Positions 1 through 8,599 of a DNA stretch of 64,000 nt are shown piece after piece. The position numbers and the translations under genes were made by a program. Every line of letters begins with the position of its first letter. Position 1 is the stretch's first letter. This DNA comes from Flavobacteria bacterium BBFL7 (lineage in GTDB: Bacteria; Bacteroidota; Bacteroidia; Flavobacteriales; Flavobacteriaceae), in the NCBI GenBank assembly GCA_000153385.1, contig CH672374.1, forward strand, positions 2,234,544-2,298,543. The letters are read 5' to 3'. The notes below the pieces were generated by a model. That model did not search any database. It saw only the letters and a list, made by a program, of their open reading frames with translations, and was not told where the DNA came from.

Positions 1-1121
1 GATCTAGCGAGGCTTTTAAGGTTTATGAAGGGCCATCACTGATTTTTAAAGCCTATATGACCGCTGCACTTACAGATATTTATGGTGATGTTCCTTATAA
101 TGAAGCGTTCCGTGGTTTAGACGGAATAGTGCAACCTCAATATGATTTACAAGAAGACATCTATCTTCAAGAGAATGGAATTCTAGACAATCTTGACAAA
201 GGGATTGCAGCCATTGAAAATTATACAGGATCTATTGCTTTAGATGGTGATGTGCTATATAATGGCGATTTACAGGCTTGGATAAGATTTGCAAATAGCC
301 TTAAGATAAAGGCAATGGTCAGAATCTCTGATAAAGAAAATACAAGTACTCGTTTACAAGAATTATATGATGACGGAAATTACATAGCAGACAACACTCA
401 AAATGCCATTTTTAACTTTACAGATAGTGAACCTAATAACTTCCGTATGGCACGATTGAGAGCTGGAGATTTCAATAATTTTGTGATGAGCGAGACGATG
501 GAAGAAATCTTAGAAGGATTAAATGATGCGCGTATCGATGTTCTTTTTAGACCTAGAGGAAATAATGGGAATGGAGATAATTATGAAGGTTTGTTAAATG
601 GTATTGACGCTTCATCAACCTCTGTAAGCCTTGCAGACTATTCACTTGCAGGAACAATCTTCAGAGAGAACACAGCAATGCTAGATGCAAATTATATGAC
701 CGCTTGGGAAACCAACTTTTTACTTGCTGAAGCTGCTGAAAAAGGATTGATAACAGCACCGGCACAAACCTTATATGAAACTGCGGTAACTCAAGCCTTT
801 GAATATTGGAATACAACATTGCCCGTGGATTATTTAACTACTACAGCCGCTTATGCCGCAAATGGAAATGATCCTATTGAGCAAATCATCACTCAAAAAT
901 GGATTGCAAGTGTCATTAACGGTTATGAAGGATGGATTGAATATAGAAGAACTGGTTTCCCAGCTTTAAAAAACATATCGGCTAGTTTAAATAATAATTT
1001 AATACCGGTAAGAATGCCTTATCCTGCAGAAGAAGCATCGCTTAATGCAGATAATTATAACAGTGCCGCTGCTGCAACCAACGATAACGATATTAATGTA
1101 CCTGTATGGTGGGATGAGTAG
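1..1121 (+). CDS. SusD-like outer-membrane lipoprotein, 3' part (5' end outside window)
   Basis: The frame is already open at the left edge (it reads SSEAFKVYEGPSLIF before the first Met at 57), so the N-terminus and lipobox are missing. The stretch AALTDIYGDVPYNEAF followed by a long helical TPR-like region, and a C-terminal tail with YRRTGFP and VPVWW, match the SusD/RagB superfamily, probably the SusD_2 branch. Such proteins sit on the cell surface and bind glycans or peptides for a SusC TonB-dependent channel. That partner would be expected just upstream, outside the window. The substrate cannot be told from the sequence. The next gene, a symporter, could import the released product (inference). 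Confidence 0.85.
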   Translation, partial: SSEAFKVYEGPSLIFKAYMTAALTDIYGDVPYNEAFRGLDGIVQPQYDLQEDIYLQENGILDNLDKGIAAIENYTGSIALDGDVLYNGDLQAWIRFANSLKIKAMVRISDKENTSTRLQELYDDGNYIADNTQNAIFNFTDSEPNNFRMARLRAGDFNNFVMSETMEEILEGLNDARIDVLFRPRGNNGNGDNYEGLLNGIDASSTSVSLADYSLAGTIFRENTAMLDANYMTAWETNFLLAEAAEKGLITAPAQTLYETAVTQAFEYWNTTLPVDYLTTTAAYAANGNDPIEQIITQKWIASVINGYEGWIEYRRTGFPALKNISASLNNNLIPVRMPYPAEEASLNADNYNSAAAATNDNDINVPVWWDE

Positions 1122-1197
1122 ATATTATAAATGAGAGATTTTTAATTAAGGAAAATTTACTCCATCTCTAAATTGAATAACTACTACCCAATAAAGG

Positions 1198-1216
1198 TTC
1201 CACATCAAGTGTGGAA
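1198..1216. other. Small hairpin after susD
   Basis: TTCCACA and TGTGGAA form a perfect 7-bp stem around a TCAAG loop. No T-run follows, so it is not a standard terminator. It lies in the 117-bp gap between the susD-like gene and the symporter. It could be an mRNA-stabilising hairpin or a small dispersed repeat; only one copy was noticed here. Confidence 0.35.
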
Positions 1217-1238
1217 TGACAAGAATTAAATGAATTGA

Positions 1239-2588
1239 ATGCTAGAATTTTTAAAAGAAACATCAACCTTACAATGGCTTCTTATCATAGCGAGTAGTGT
1301 GATATTTTTCATATTGGCACCATATGCTAAAGATGTAGAGACGTTTTTTAAAGCGCAGCATCGTGGTAAGAAACCTAGTATGGTAATGCTTACAGGTAGT
1401 TTGATTATTTCGTGGATTTTTGCAAAAAGCATTACCAATGCCGCAAATCTCGGACTGGCGTTTGGGCTAGTAGGTGGCGTTGCTTATGCTGGTTATTACC
1501 TGTCATTTGCGGTAGCAGGAATTGTAATTTATCAATTGAGAGTTCAAGGTGGATTTGAAAGCATCCATCATTTTTTGAGTTCTAAATTTGGTAAAAGTGC
1601 TGTAAATATATTTTCAATATTAATAAGTTTTAGACTATTTAATGAAGTCTGGTCTAACACGATGGTTATAGGAACCTATTTCGGTGATATAGGAACTACC
1701 GCTTATTATGCCGCCATAATTGTCTTTACATTGCTTACGCTAGCTTACACTTTAAAAGGTGGATTAAGTAGTTCTATATTTACTGATGCAATCCAAATGG
1801 TATTGTTCTCTATTTTACTGGTCATTATTTTAGGCGTTATTTTTACAGAACCAGATGTTCAGGTAGGGGAAATGTTTACCGGCGGAACTTGGTCTATGGA
1901 TCTAGGATTGAATTTGTTTTTTGCCGCCATTCTACAAAGCTTCAGTTACCCATTTCACGATCCTGTATTAACAGATCGTGGATTCATTAGCTCGCCTAGA
2001 ATCACTAGAAAAAGTTTTTTATGGGCAGCATTATTAGGTGGGATTTGTATTGTTCTTTTTAGTTTGGTAGGTGTGTATGCACAGCAAGCTGGATTACAAG
2101 GTCAAGCGGCCGTTGAGGTGGCAAAGAAATTAGGAGTAGTCTTATTATTGATTATCAATTTTATAATGATTACTAGTGCTGCCAGTACACTAGATAGTAC
2201 GTTCTCTAGTTTCTCAAAAATGCTGACTATCGATTTAAATTTGGGTAAAACGGTCAGTTTTGGTAGAATAATGATGGTTATTGTTGCGGTTCTAGGAACA
2301 ATTCCTGTCTTTCTGGATGCAGAAATTTTAAGTGCCACAACGATTAGTGGTACAATGGTTATAGGACTCACGCCAGTGTTTTTATTATGGAAAATGGACG
2401 CTCCTAAAATTAGTTATTTCCTATCTGTAATCGCAGGATTGGTTTTTGGTGTTTTATTAATTTTTGAGATTTTCCCAGAACAACTCATTCATACCAGCGG
2501 TAAATATTCTTTATTACTATGGATTAATTTCTATGGTATAATTATTAGTTTTATGCTCTTTTTAATTCCCATATGGTTCAAAAAGTAA
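1239..2588 (+). CDS. Sodium:solute symporter family (SSS) permease
   Basis: A 449-residue, very hydrophobic protein with about 12 predicted membrane segments. The SWIFAKSITNAANLG stretch near residues 59-73, the amphipathic FRLFNEVWSNTMV segment and SYPFHDPVLTDRGF near residue 240 suggest the SSS (proline/sialic-acid permease-like) fold, which couples solute uptake to Na+. It is somewhat shorter than typical 500-residue members. The substrate is unknown. Position behind a SusD-like gene suggests inner-membrane uptake of what the SusCD pair delivers (inference). The last 16 nt overlap the next gene, so translation is probably coupled. Confidence 0.75.
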   Translation: MLEFLKETSTLQWLLIIASSVIFFILAPYAKDVETFFKAQHRGKKPSMVMLTGSLIISWIFAKSITNAANLGLAFGLVGGVAYAGYYLSFAVAGIVIYQLRVQGGFESIHHFLSSKFGKSAVNIFSILISFRLFNEVWSNTMVIGTYFGDIGTTAYYAAIIVFTLLTLAYTLKGGLSSSIFTDAIQMVLFSILLVIILGVIFTEPDVQVGEMFTGGTWSMDLGLNLFFAAILQSFSYPFHDPVLTDRGFISSPRITRKSFLWAALLGGICIVLFSLVGVYAQQAGLQGQAAVEVAKKLGVVLLLIINFIMITSAASTLDSTFSSFSKMLTIDLNLGKTVSFGRIMMVIVAVLGTIPVFLDAEILSATTISGTMVIGLTPVFLLWKMDAPKISYFLSVIAGLVFGVLLIFEIFPEQLIHTSGKYSLLLWINFYGIIISFMLFLIPIWFKK

Positions 2589-3397
2589 AAGATTTAGGTC
2601 ATAAACGTGGTAAAATGCTCCTTTTTGGTGGCGTTTATAGTAATCTACAAGCATTGCAATCTGTGATGGAATTGGCTCGTCTGCACGATATAGAGCCAGA
2701 AAATTGTATTTGTACCGGTGACATTATAGGTTACTGTGGTCAACCGCAAGAAACTCTAGATACTTTTCAAAAATGGAACCCGTATAGTATTTTAGGTAAT
2801 GTTGAAATACAGTTACGTGATGATCAAGAAGATTGCGGTTGTGATTTTACAGAAGGATCTCGTTGTGATGGGTTTAGTGATGTTTGGTACGCTTTCGCGA
2901 AAGCGAACTTACACACCAACTCAAAAGAATATTTCAACACCTTACCAGACCACATCACTTTTGAATATGGTGGAAGAACTGTAGGAGTGGTTCATGGTAG
3001 CGCAGATTATGTATCACAATTCATATTCAAGTCCAGCGATTGGGCAGAGAAAATAGAAAGTTATCAAGATCTAGTAGTAGACACTATCATAGCTGGTCAT
3101 TGTGGATTGCCATTTAAAGATCAATATGAAAATTTATTATGGCTCAATCCAGGAGTTATAGGCATGCCAGCAAACGATGGTGAGACGCACACATGGGCTA
3201 TGATATTGGATGATGAAGATGGTTTCAACGCACAACACATTCCAGTGGTTTATGATCATCAAACAGCAATTGCTCAAATGAAAAAGCACAAATTGCCACA
3301 AGAATATGCACTAACACTAGAAACTGGAATATGGGATAATATGGAAATCCTACCAGATGAGGAACGACTATTGCAGGGGAAACCACAAGCGTTTTAA
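2573..3397 (+). CDS. Metallophosphoesterase-like protein with altered metal motifs
   Basis: 274 residues with the overall calcineurin-like phosphoesterase plan: a FGGVYSNLQAL start strand, TGDIIGYCGQP, LGNVE, VVHGS and AGHCG. In active members the first motif is DxH, the third GNH(D/E) and the last GHTH. Here these read GVY, GNVE and GHCG, so several metal ligands are absent, while GD and HG remain. A Cys pair (DCGCDF) follows GNVE. I recall bacterial relatives sharing this FGG-YSN / DCGC pattern, so the change may be family-wide. Start at 2573 is kept although it overlaps the symporter; Met at 2615 is the alternative. The 16-bp palindrome is inside it, reading AFAKA. The gene is 3 nt from the rhodanese gene, so probably cotranscribed. 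Confidence 0.7.
   Translation: MVQKVKDLGHKRGKMLLFGGVYSNLQALQSVMELARLHDIEPENCICTGDIIGYCGQPQETLDTFQKWNPYSILGNVEIQLRDDQEDCGCDFTEGSRCDGFSDVWYAFAKANLHTNSKEYFNTLPDHITFEYGGRTVGVVHGSADYVSQFIFKSSDWAEKIESYQDLVVDTIIAGHCGLPFKDQYENLLWLNPGVIGMPANDGETHTWAMILDDEDGFNAQHIPVVYDHQTAIAQMKKHKLPQEYALTLETGIWDNMEILPDEERLLQGKPQAF
2890..2905. repeat. 16-bp palindrome, exact copy 1
   Basis: CGCTTTCGCGAAAGCG, inside the phosphoesterase-like gene, reading Ala-Phe-Ala-Lys-Ala in frame. One of ten exact copies in the window. Confidence 0.95.
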
Positions 3398-3400
3398 TCT

Positions 3401-3883
3401 ATGAAAAAACTAATCCTATTCATTTCGTTTTTATGCATTTCTGTGAGTATTCAAGCTCAAGAAATGAATGATTTATTGCATCAATATAATAAGATGACTG
3501 TACCATACATAACGGTACAAACCTTAAAGATGGAGTACGAGAATTACACAATTCTAGACACACGTAAAAAACCTGAGTATGAGGTAAGTCATTTACCTGG
3601 TGCCATTTGGGTAGGTGAAAAGTTAGATCTAGAGTTGATCGATGACATTTCTACAGAAAAGCCTATTGTGGTTTACTGTTCAGTAGGTATACGTAGTGAA
3701 GATTATGGAGAGGAACTTCTTAATGCAGGTTTTGAAAACGTATATAATCTTTACGGTAGTATCTTCTCATGGAAGGATGCCGGATATAATGTAGTAGATC
3801 CAGAAGGTCATGATACAGATCAAGTCCACGTATTTTCTAAAGCATGGGAGAAGTATTTAAGGACCGGTGAGAAGGTTTATTGA
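3401..3883 (+). CDS. Exported rhodanese-like protein
   Basis: 160 residues. The N-terminus MKKLILFISFLCISVSIQAQ is a clear signal peptide, so the protein is periplasmic or exported. A single rhodanese domain follows, with ILDTRKKPEYEVSHLPGA near residues 51-68 and the active-site loop VYCSVGIRS with Cys93. Rhodaneses move sulfane sulfur via a Cys persulfide; the physiological acceptor here is unknown. It directly follows the phosphoesterase-like gene with a 3-nt gap and precedes a small membrane protein gene by another 3 nt, giving a tight operon. Confidence 0.85.
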   Translation: MKKLILFISFLCISVSIQAQEMNDLLHQYNKMTVPYITVQTLKMEYENYTILDTRKKPEYEVSHLPGAIWVGEKLDLELIDDISTEKPIVVYCSVGIRSEDYGEELLNAGFENVYNLYGSIFSWKDAGYNVVDPEGHDTDQVHVFSKAWEKYLRTGEKVY

Positions 3884-3886
3884 TAG

Positions 3887-4354
3887 ATGAAAGAATCTAT
3901 AGATTTGATTTGGAAGACTCTTAAAAACTATTATTGGTTGCTTGTTATTCCTATTTTTATGTTTCTTTATTTTAAAACGCTACAAAATGAAAGAGAGCTC
4001 GATAATTCATATAAATTTACTTTTGCTCGAGTAAATTATTCATCTTCAGTTTACAAGAAATATAGTAAGCGTTTTTATCACTATGAATTCTTTGAGGAAG
4101 GGAAAAAGTATTTAGGAAGTTCTAGCGCTTACATATCTGATGATATTAAAATAGGGAACTTTTATAAAGTGAAATTTGCTTCAAATGATCCTGGTAATAA
4201 TAAAATTGATTTTACAACTCAATACTATCAGATTATAAGCGGTTTTGAATCTAAGAAAATCGATACCTCATATATTGAAGTGTCAAAATATAAGGTTGAT
4301 TCAGTAGATTTAAAAAACCGATTTAATCGAGTGAAAGCATTAATTGAAAATTAG
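3887..4354 (+). CDS. Hypothetical membrane-anchored protein
   Basis: 155 residues, no family recognised. One hydrophobic segment at about residues 15-30 (YYWLLVIPIFMFLYF) anchors a C-terminal polar, beta-rich domain rich in Tyr, Lys and Ser. Its gene starts 3 nt after the rhodanese gene and is followed by a strong bidirectional terminator, so it is the last gene of the operon. Confidence 0.7.
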   Translation: MKESIDLIWKTLKNYYWLLVIPIFMFLYFKTLQNERELDNSYKFTFARVNYSSSVYKKYSKRFYHYEFFEEGKKYLGSSSAYISDDIKIGNFYKVKFASNDPGNNKIDFTTQYYQIISGFESKKIDTSYIEVSKYKVDSVDLKNRFNRVKALIEN

Positions 4355-4358
4355 GATC

Positions 4359-4399
4359 AAAAAAACAACGCCTCGTGATTTCACGAGGCGTTGTTTTTT
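4359..4399. terminator. Bidirectional rho-independent terminator
   Basis: Near-perfect hairpin (arms AACAACGCCTCGTGA and TCACGAGGCGTTGTT, 2-nt loop) with an A-run on the left and a T-run on the right. It serves both the plus-strand operon ending at 4354 and the convergent metK gene. Confidence 0.9.
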
Positions 4400-4423
4400 A
4401 AATACGTTTTAGTTTCTAGGATT

Positions 4424-5680
4424 CTATAAAGAAAAAGCTTTCTTTACTTCGTCCACATAATCTAATTTTTCCCATGTAAATAACTCTACGGTTTTTTCTA
4501 CACGACCATTATATGGCGATTCAAAAACCAGCGTTTCTGTACGTGGTTCACGTCCCATGTGGCCGTAAGCGGCCGTTTCAGAATAGATAGGGTTTCTTAA
4601 TTTTAATCTACTTTCTATAGCAGCAGGACGCATGTCAAAAATTTGAGCAACCTTTCTAGAGATTTCTCCATCGGTTAAATCTACAGTTGATGTACCATAA
4701 GTATCTACATGTATAGAAGTAGGTTCTACCACACCTATTGCATAGGAAACCTGCACTAAAACTTCAGTAGCTAGGCCAGCCGCAACTAGGTTTTTTGCCA
4801 CGTGACGTGAAGCATAAGCGGCACTACGATCTACCTTAGAAGGATCTTTACCAGAGAATGCTCCACCACCGTGAGCACCTTTACCACCATAAGTATCTAC
4901 TATAATCTTACGTCCAGTAAGTCCAGTATCTCCATGCGGTCCACCTATTACAAATTTACCAGTTGGGTTAATGTGGTAAGTGATTTGGTCATTAAAGAGC
5001 TTTTGAGCATATGCTGGTAATTGCTCAATAACTCTAGGAATTAAAATTTCAACAAGATCTTTTTTAATCTGTGCTAGCATCGCATCATCATCTTCATTAA
5101 AAGGATCGTGCTGTGTAGAGATGACAATAGCATCTATACGTTGCGGTATGTTATCATCATTATACTCAATAGTTACCTGTGATTTTGCATCTGGACGCAA
5201 GTAGGTAATCTGATCCATTTCACGACGCAATTTTGCCAGCTCGATAAGTATTTTATGAGAAATATCTAAGGCTAGTGGCATATAATTATCAGTCTCTGCC
5301 GTTGCATAACCGAACATCATTCCCTGATCTCCAGCACCTTGTTCTTCTTTGTTTTCACGATCAACACCTTGATTAATATCTTGTGATTGTTCATGGATTA
5401 AAGAAATTACACCACAAGAATCGCCGCTAAACTGGTAAGCACCTTTGGTATAACCTATCTTGTTAACCACTTCACGAGCAATGTGTTGTGCGTCTATATA
5501 AGTATTTGATTTTACCTCACCGGCAAGTATCACTTGACCAGTCGTAACCATAGTCTCACAGGCTACTTTTGATTCTGGATCAAAGGCTAAAAAATTATCT
5601 AATAAGGCATCACTGATTTGATCAGCAACTTTATCTGGATGTCCTTCACTTACGGACTCACTTGTAAATAAATATGGCAT
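4424..5680 (-). CDS. metK: S-adenosylmethionine synthetase
   Basis: 418 residues, full length for MetK. It makes SAM from methionine and ATP in the cytoplasm. Signatures: GHPDK at residues 13-17, [12 protein letters not shown] at 115-126, and the glycine-rich [19 protein letters not shown] loop. It is divergent from the metY-metX-hom cluster. Its leader of about 160 nt contains a candidate SAM-II riboswitch (5775-5841) behind a consensus promoter, plus one copy of the 16-bp palindrome just before the start codon. Feedback control by its own product SAM is therefore likely (inference). Confidence 0.97.
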   Translation of the reverse strand: MPYLFTSESVSEGHPDKVADQISDALLDNFLAFDPESKVACETMVTTGQVILAGEVKSNTYIDAQHIAREVVNKIGYTKGAYQFSGDSCGVISLIHEQSQDINQGVDRENKEEQGAGDQGMMFGYATAETDNYMPLALDISHKILIELAKLRREMDQITYLRPDAKSQVTIEYNDDNIPQRIDAIVISTQHDPFNEDDDAMLAQIKKDLVEILIPRVIEQLPAYAQKLFNDQITYHINPTGKFVIGGPHGDTGLTGRKIIVDTYGGKGAHGGGAFSGKDPSKVDRSAAYASRHVAKNLVAAGLATEVLVQVSYAIGVVEPTSIHVDTYGTSTVDLTDGEISRKVAQIFDMRPAAIESRLKLRNPIYSETAAYGHMGREPRTETLVFESPYNGRVEKTVELFTWEKLDYVDEVKKAFSL

Positions 5681-5690
5681 TTAAATATTG

Positions 5691-5706
5691 CGCTTTCGCG
5701 AAAGCG
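5691..5706. repeat. 16-bp palindrome, exact copy 2
   Basis: CGCTTTCGCGAAAGCG in the metK leader, 11 nt upstream of the metK start codon. As RNA it could fold into a stem next to the start. Confidence 0.95.
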
Positions 5707-5774
5707 AACTAAAAAATCGCTCTCGACATTAATAATTATAGAAGATAAAAAGGACTGTAAGCTCGAGTGCGGTA

Positions 5775-5841
5775 CACTGTTTTAGCGTTTATGTTTTCGA
5801 ACATGAAAACGAGGTCGCAAGCAGCCAAATCTTTCCCCTAA
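5775..5841 (-). promoter_or_regulatory. Candidate SAM-II riboswitch before metK
   Basis: Read on the minus strand, this segment holds the SAM-II hallmarks in order: GATTT followed by GGCTGC, then TTGC, then GCTAAAA. Stem P1 can form between GGGG (5835-5838) and CCTC (5811-5814). A pseudoknot can form between GCTG (5822-5825) and CAGT (5776-5779) directly after GCTAAAA, as in known SAM-II RNAs. An extra small hairpin (ATGTT/AACAT) is inserted between P1 and GCTAAAA. Expected RNA start is a few nt upstream, next to the promoter box at 5850-5857. The distance to the start codon (about 95 nt) is longer than usual for SAM-II, which lowers confidence. Confidence 0.6.
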
Positions 5842-5849
5842 TTGAAGTG

Positions 5850-5857
5850 CAAATGTA
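5850..5857 (-). promoter_or_regulatory. -7 promoter box of metK
   Basis: TACATTTG on the minus strand fits the Bacteroidetes -7 consensus TAnnTTTG. It would start transcription at about 5843, immediately before the candidate SAM-II RNA. Confidence 0.55.
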
Positions 5858-6072
5858 ATAAAATGAGCGCTATGTGAGCATTGTTATTATAGCTTTATTA
5901 ACTATTCTCATAGAGTTTAGTGATCGCTTTTAATTTTAACGTTTGCTTTAATAATTTGTGATTCAGTTTATTATAGCTAATTCCTACTGTTTTAGTAGGA
6001 ATTTATTTTGTAAAAAGTTTGGTGTTCTCAAAAAGTTTTATGAATCTTTACACTCACGTTCATAACCATATT

Positions 6073-6183
6073 GAAATTATCAAGAAAGGACGAGGGAACA
6101 GACCCATCGACTCCTTAGCAACCCTTAACGCTCGTTAAGAAGGTGCTACATTCTGCCCATTTAATTGGGATGAGATGATACAC
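6073..6183 (+). promoter_or_regulatory. SAM-I (S-box) riboswitch before metY
   Basis: The segment has the S-box landmarks in order: TATCAAGA, GGACGAGGGA, GACCCATCGA, TTAGCAACC, AAGGTGCTA, CATTCTGCCC and a closing TGATA. P1 pairs TATCA (6078-6082) with TGATA (6176-6180). It lies 126 nt upstream of the metY start and should shut off metY-metX-hom when SAM is abundant. No clear intrinsic terminator follows. Instead a pyrimidine run at 6207-6217 (GTTTCTTTTTT) is complementary to AAAAAGAAAC at 6296-6305, just before the metY ATG, suggesting control of translation start (inference). Confidence 0.85.
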
Positions 6184-6308
6184 ATGTAAGTAGGTTATAC
6201 TAACAAGTTTCTTTTTTGATTTTCTATCTAGGCTTTAGGTCTGGACAGGAAGTGCTTTTTCAATTTGGTTTTGTTCTTAAATCAATTTTTAATTTAAAAA
6301 GAAACAAA

Positions 6309-7601
6309 ATGTCAGATCAAAAATTTTCAACAAACGCACTTCATGCAGGTCATGATTTTAAAAACAATGGTGGAACTAGAGCGGTGCCTTTGTACCAAAG
6401 CACAGCATATGTGTTCAAAGACAGTGACCATGCGGCAAACCTGTTCTCGTTATCAGAGCCTGGATACATTTACACCAGAATTAATAATCCTACGGTAGAT
6501 GTACTAGAACAACGACTTGCAGCACTAGAAGGCGGAATAGCAGCGGTGGCAACAGCATCAGGAACTAGTGCCATTTCAACAACTTTATTAACCTTGTTAA
6601 GGGCAGGAGATCATATTATAGCTAGCAGCTCTCTATACGGTGGTACTTACAATTTACTTTCGGTGACCTTACCGCGATTCGGTATTACCACCACTTTTGT
6701 AGATCCTAACCAGGATGATGCTTTTACAAATGCATTACAAGAAAACACAAGAGCTGTATTTGTAGAATCTCTAGGGAATCCTAAACTTGATGTGTTAGAT
6801 TTAAAAAAGATAAGTGCCCAAGCAACTAAAGCTCGTGTGCCATTTATTGTTGATAATACCGTAGCAACTCCTTATCTTTTAAATCCTATTGCTCATGGAG
6901 CAGATATAGTCATTCATTCGTTGACCAAATATATTAATGGAAACGGAACCGCTCTAGGTGGTGTGATTATCGATGCCGGAAAATTTGACTGGACTAATGG
7001 GAAATTTCCAGAATTTACAGAACCTAGTGCCGGTTATCATGGTCTAGTATATACAGAAGTATTGAAAGAAGCAAGTTTTATTGCCAAGGTACGTATAGAA
7101 GGATTGCGTGATCTAGGTGGAGCGATATCTCCATTTAATGCATGGCAAATAATTCAAGGTTTAGAAACTTTGAATTTAAGGATTGAGAAGCATAGTCAAA
7201 ATGCACTAGAATTAGCAAAATGGTTGAGAGATAGAGATGAAGTGGAATGGGTGAATTATCCAGGACTTGAAGATAATGCTTATTATAAACTCGCTCAACA
7301 ATACTTGCCAAATGGGCAAAGCGGAATTGTAACTTTTGGGGTGAAAGGTGGATATGAAAGTGCTAAAAAGATTGTAGATAGTGCTAAGGTTTTCTCTTTG
7401 TTAGCTAACATAGGTGATACTAAATCTTTAATTATTCATCCTGCGAGTACGACACACCAGCAACTTGATGATAAATCTCAATTAAGTACTGGAGTAACTA
7501 AAGATCTGATACGTCTATCTGTAGGACTAGAAGATATCTCAGATCTTAAAAAAGACCTAGAAGAAGCTTTTTCAACTATCGATAAATCAGTATTGATATA
7601 A
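6309..7601 (+). CDS. metY: O-acetylhomoserine sulfhydrylase (PLP enzyme)
   Basis: 430 residues from ATG 6309; an upstream TTG at 6216 would only add a non-conserved extension. The protein belongs to the Cys/Met-metabolism PLP family. It opens MSDQKFSTNALHAGHD, has YTRINNPT for cofactor phosphate binding, and HSLTKYINGNG with the PLP Lys at residue 207. It makes homocysteine from O-acetylhomoserine and sulfide. Length and the insert ending EFTEPSAGYHGLVYTEVL favour the sulfhydrylase over cystathionine gamma-synthase. It is first in metY-metX-hom, overlapping metX by one base, and is behind the SAM-I riboswitch. Confidence 0.92.
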   Translation: MSDQKFSTNALHAGHDFKNNGGTRAVPLYQSTAYVFKDSDHAANLFSLSEPGYIYTRINNPTVDVLEQRLAALEGGIAAVATASGTSAISTTLLTLLRAGDHIIASSSLYGGTYNLLSVTLPRFGITTTFVDPNQDDAFTNALQENTRAVFVESLGNPKLDVLDLKKISAQATKARVPFIVDNTVATPYLLNPIAHGADIVIHSLTKYINGNGTALGGVIIDAGKFDWTNGKFPEFTEPSAGYHGLVYTEVLKEASFIAKVRIEGLRDLGGAISPFNAWQIIQGLETLNLRIEKHSQNALELAKWLRDRDEVEWVNYPGLEDNAYYKLAQQYLPNGQSGIVTFGVKGGYESAKKIVDSAKVFSLLANIGDTKSLIIHPASTTHQQLDDKSQLSTGVTKDLIRLSVGLEDISDLKKDLEEAFSTIDKSVLI

Positions 7602-8590
7602 TGAGTGCTTCTTTATACCATATAGAATTACCAGGTTTTAAATTAAGTTATGGTAAAGTACAAACGGTTCATGTAAGTTATCAAATTTTCGGACGTCAAT
7701 TACATACTGCTCCTATTGTATTAGTTAATCATGCTTTAACGGGTAACTCTTCAGTAATGGATTGGTGGTCAGAAATTGTAGGTTCTAATAAAGCGGTAGA
7801 TACCAACCGGTATACAATCATTGTGATAGACATACCAGGTAACGGATTTGATGAAAATGTAGAGCATTTAATCTATAACTATCAAGATTGGCAACTTAGT
7901 GATGTCGCCAGAGTGTTTCAGCTGGTTTTAAGTGAATTACGTATTTGTTATGTACATGTTGGAATAGGAGGAAGTATTGGTGGATGTTTGCTTTGGGAAA
8001 TGGTCGTAGCTTATCCAGAATTATTTGGTACTATAATTCCTATCGCTGCAGATTGGAAAGCGACAGATTGGATTATAGCAAATTGTCATATTCAAGAACG
8101 ATTATTAAAACATTCTTCAAATCCTCTAGAAGATGCTCGCCAGCATGCTATGACATTATATAGAACACCTCAAAGTTTAAGATATAAATTCAATAGAGAA
8201 TTAGATACAGAATTTAAGGTTAAACAGTGGTTGAATCACCATGGAGTAGCACTGAAAAAACGCTTTACATTACCTGCCTATAAATTAGTAAATCATTTAT
8301 TGGCTACAGCAAATGCTGCAAGAAAGTACGAAGAAAATATCCTAAAGGCATTGTCTAATAGTAATGTAAAAATTAGAGTAGTAGCTATTAATAGTGATGG
8401 CTTTTTTACTGCTCAAGAAGATCGAGAAACAGTCAAGTTATTAAGTCGTTATATCAATATAACATATCAAGAGATAGACAGTATTCATGGTCACGATGCA
8501 TTTCTAATTGAACACTATCAAGTAAGGAAATTGCTTGAAAATTATCTAGCCGAAGTAGAATCTAAAGCACCTTTAAAAGAGTGTGTCTAA
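7601..8590 (+). CDS. metX: Homoserine O-acetyltransferase-like alpha/beta hydrolase
   Basis: 329 residues. NHALTGNSS near the N-terminus and the nucleophile elbow GIGGSIGG (Ser125) match MetX, with a later Asp (NSDGFF) and His (HGHDAFL) completing the triad. MetX transfers acetyl from acetyl-CoA to homoserine, giving the substrate for MetY. The protein is slightly shorter than typical 350-380-residue MetX, and the elbow reads GGSIGG rather than GGSMGG. Its start overlaps the metY stop (TAATG), so translation is coupled. SAM-I control is shared with metY. Confidence 0.85.
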   Translation: MSASLYHIELPGFKLSYGKVQTVHVSYQIFGRQLHTAPIVLVNHALTGNSSVMDWWSEIVGSNKAVDTNRYTIIVIDIPGNGFDENVEHLIYNYQDWQLSDVARVFQLVLSELRICYVHVGIGGSIGGCLLWEMVVAYPELFGTIIPIAADWKATDWIIANCHIQERLLKHSSNPLEDARQHAMTLYRTPQSLRYKFNRELDTEFKVKQWLNHHGVALKKRFTLPAYKLVNHLLATANAARKYEENILKALSNSNVKIRVVAINSDGFFTAQEDRETVKLLSRYINITYQEIDSIHGHDAFLIEHYQVRKLLENYLAEVESKAPLKECV

Positions 8591-8599
8591 AACATAACT

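Noticed and set aside
2890-2905. Palindrome interpreted as parS centromere site
   Set aside because: Length is similar, but parS reads TGTTTCACGTGAAACA, and one copy per 4-5 kb is far too dense.
6216-6308. Upstream extension of metY from TTG 6216
   Set aside because: Overlaps the riboswitch expression region, and the 31 residues do not look like the family N-terminus.
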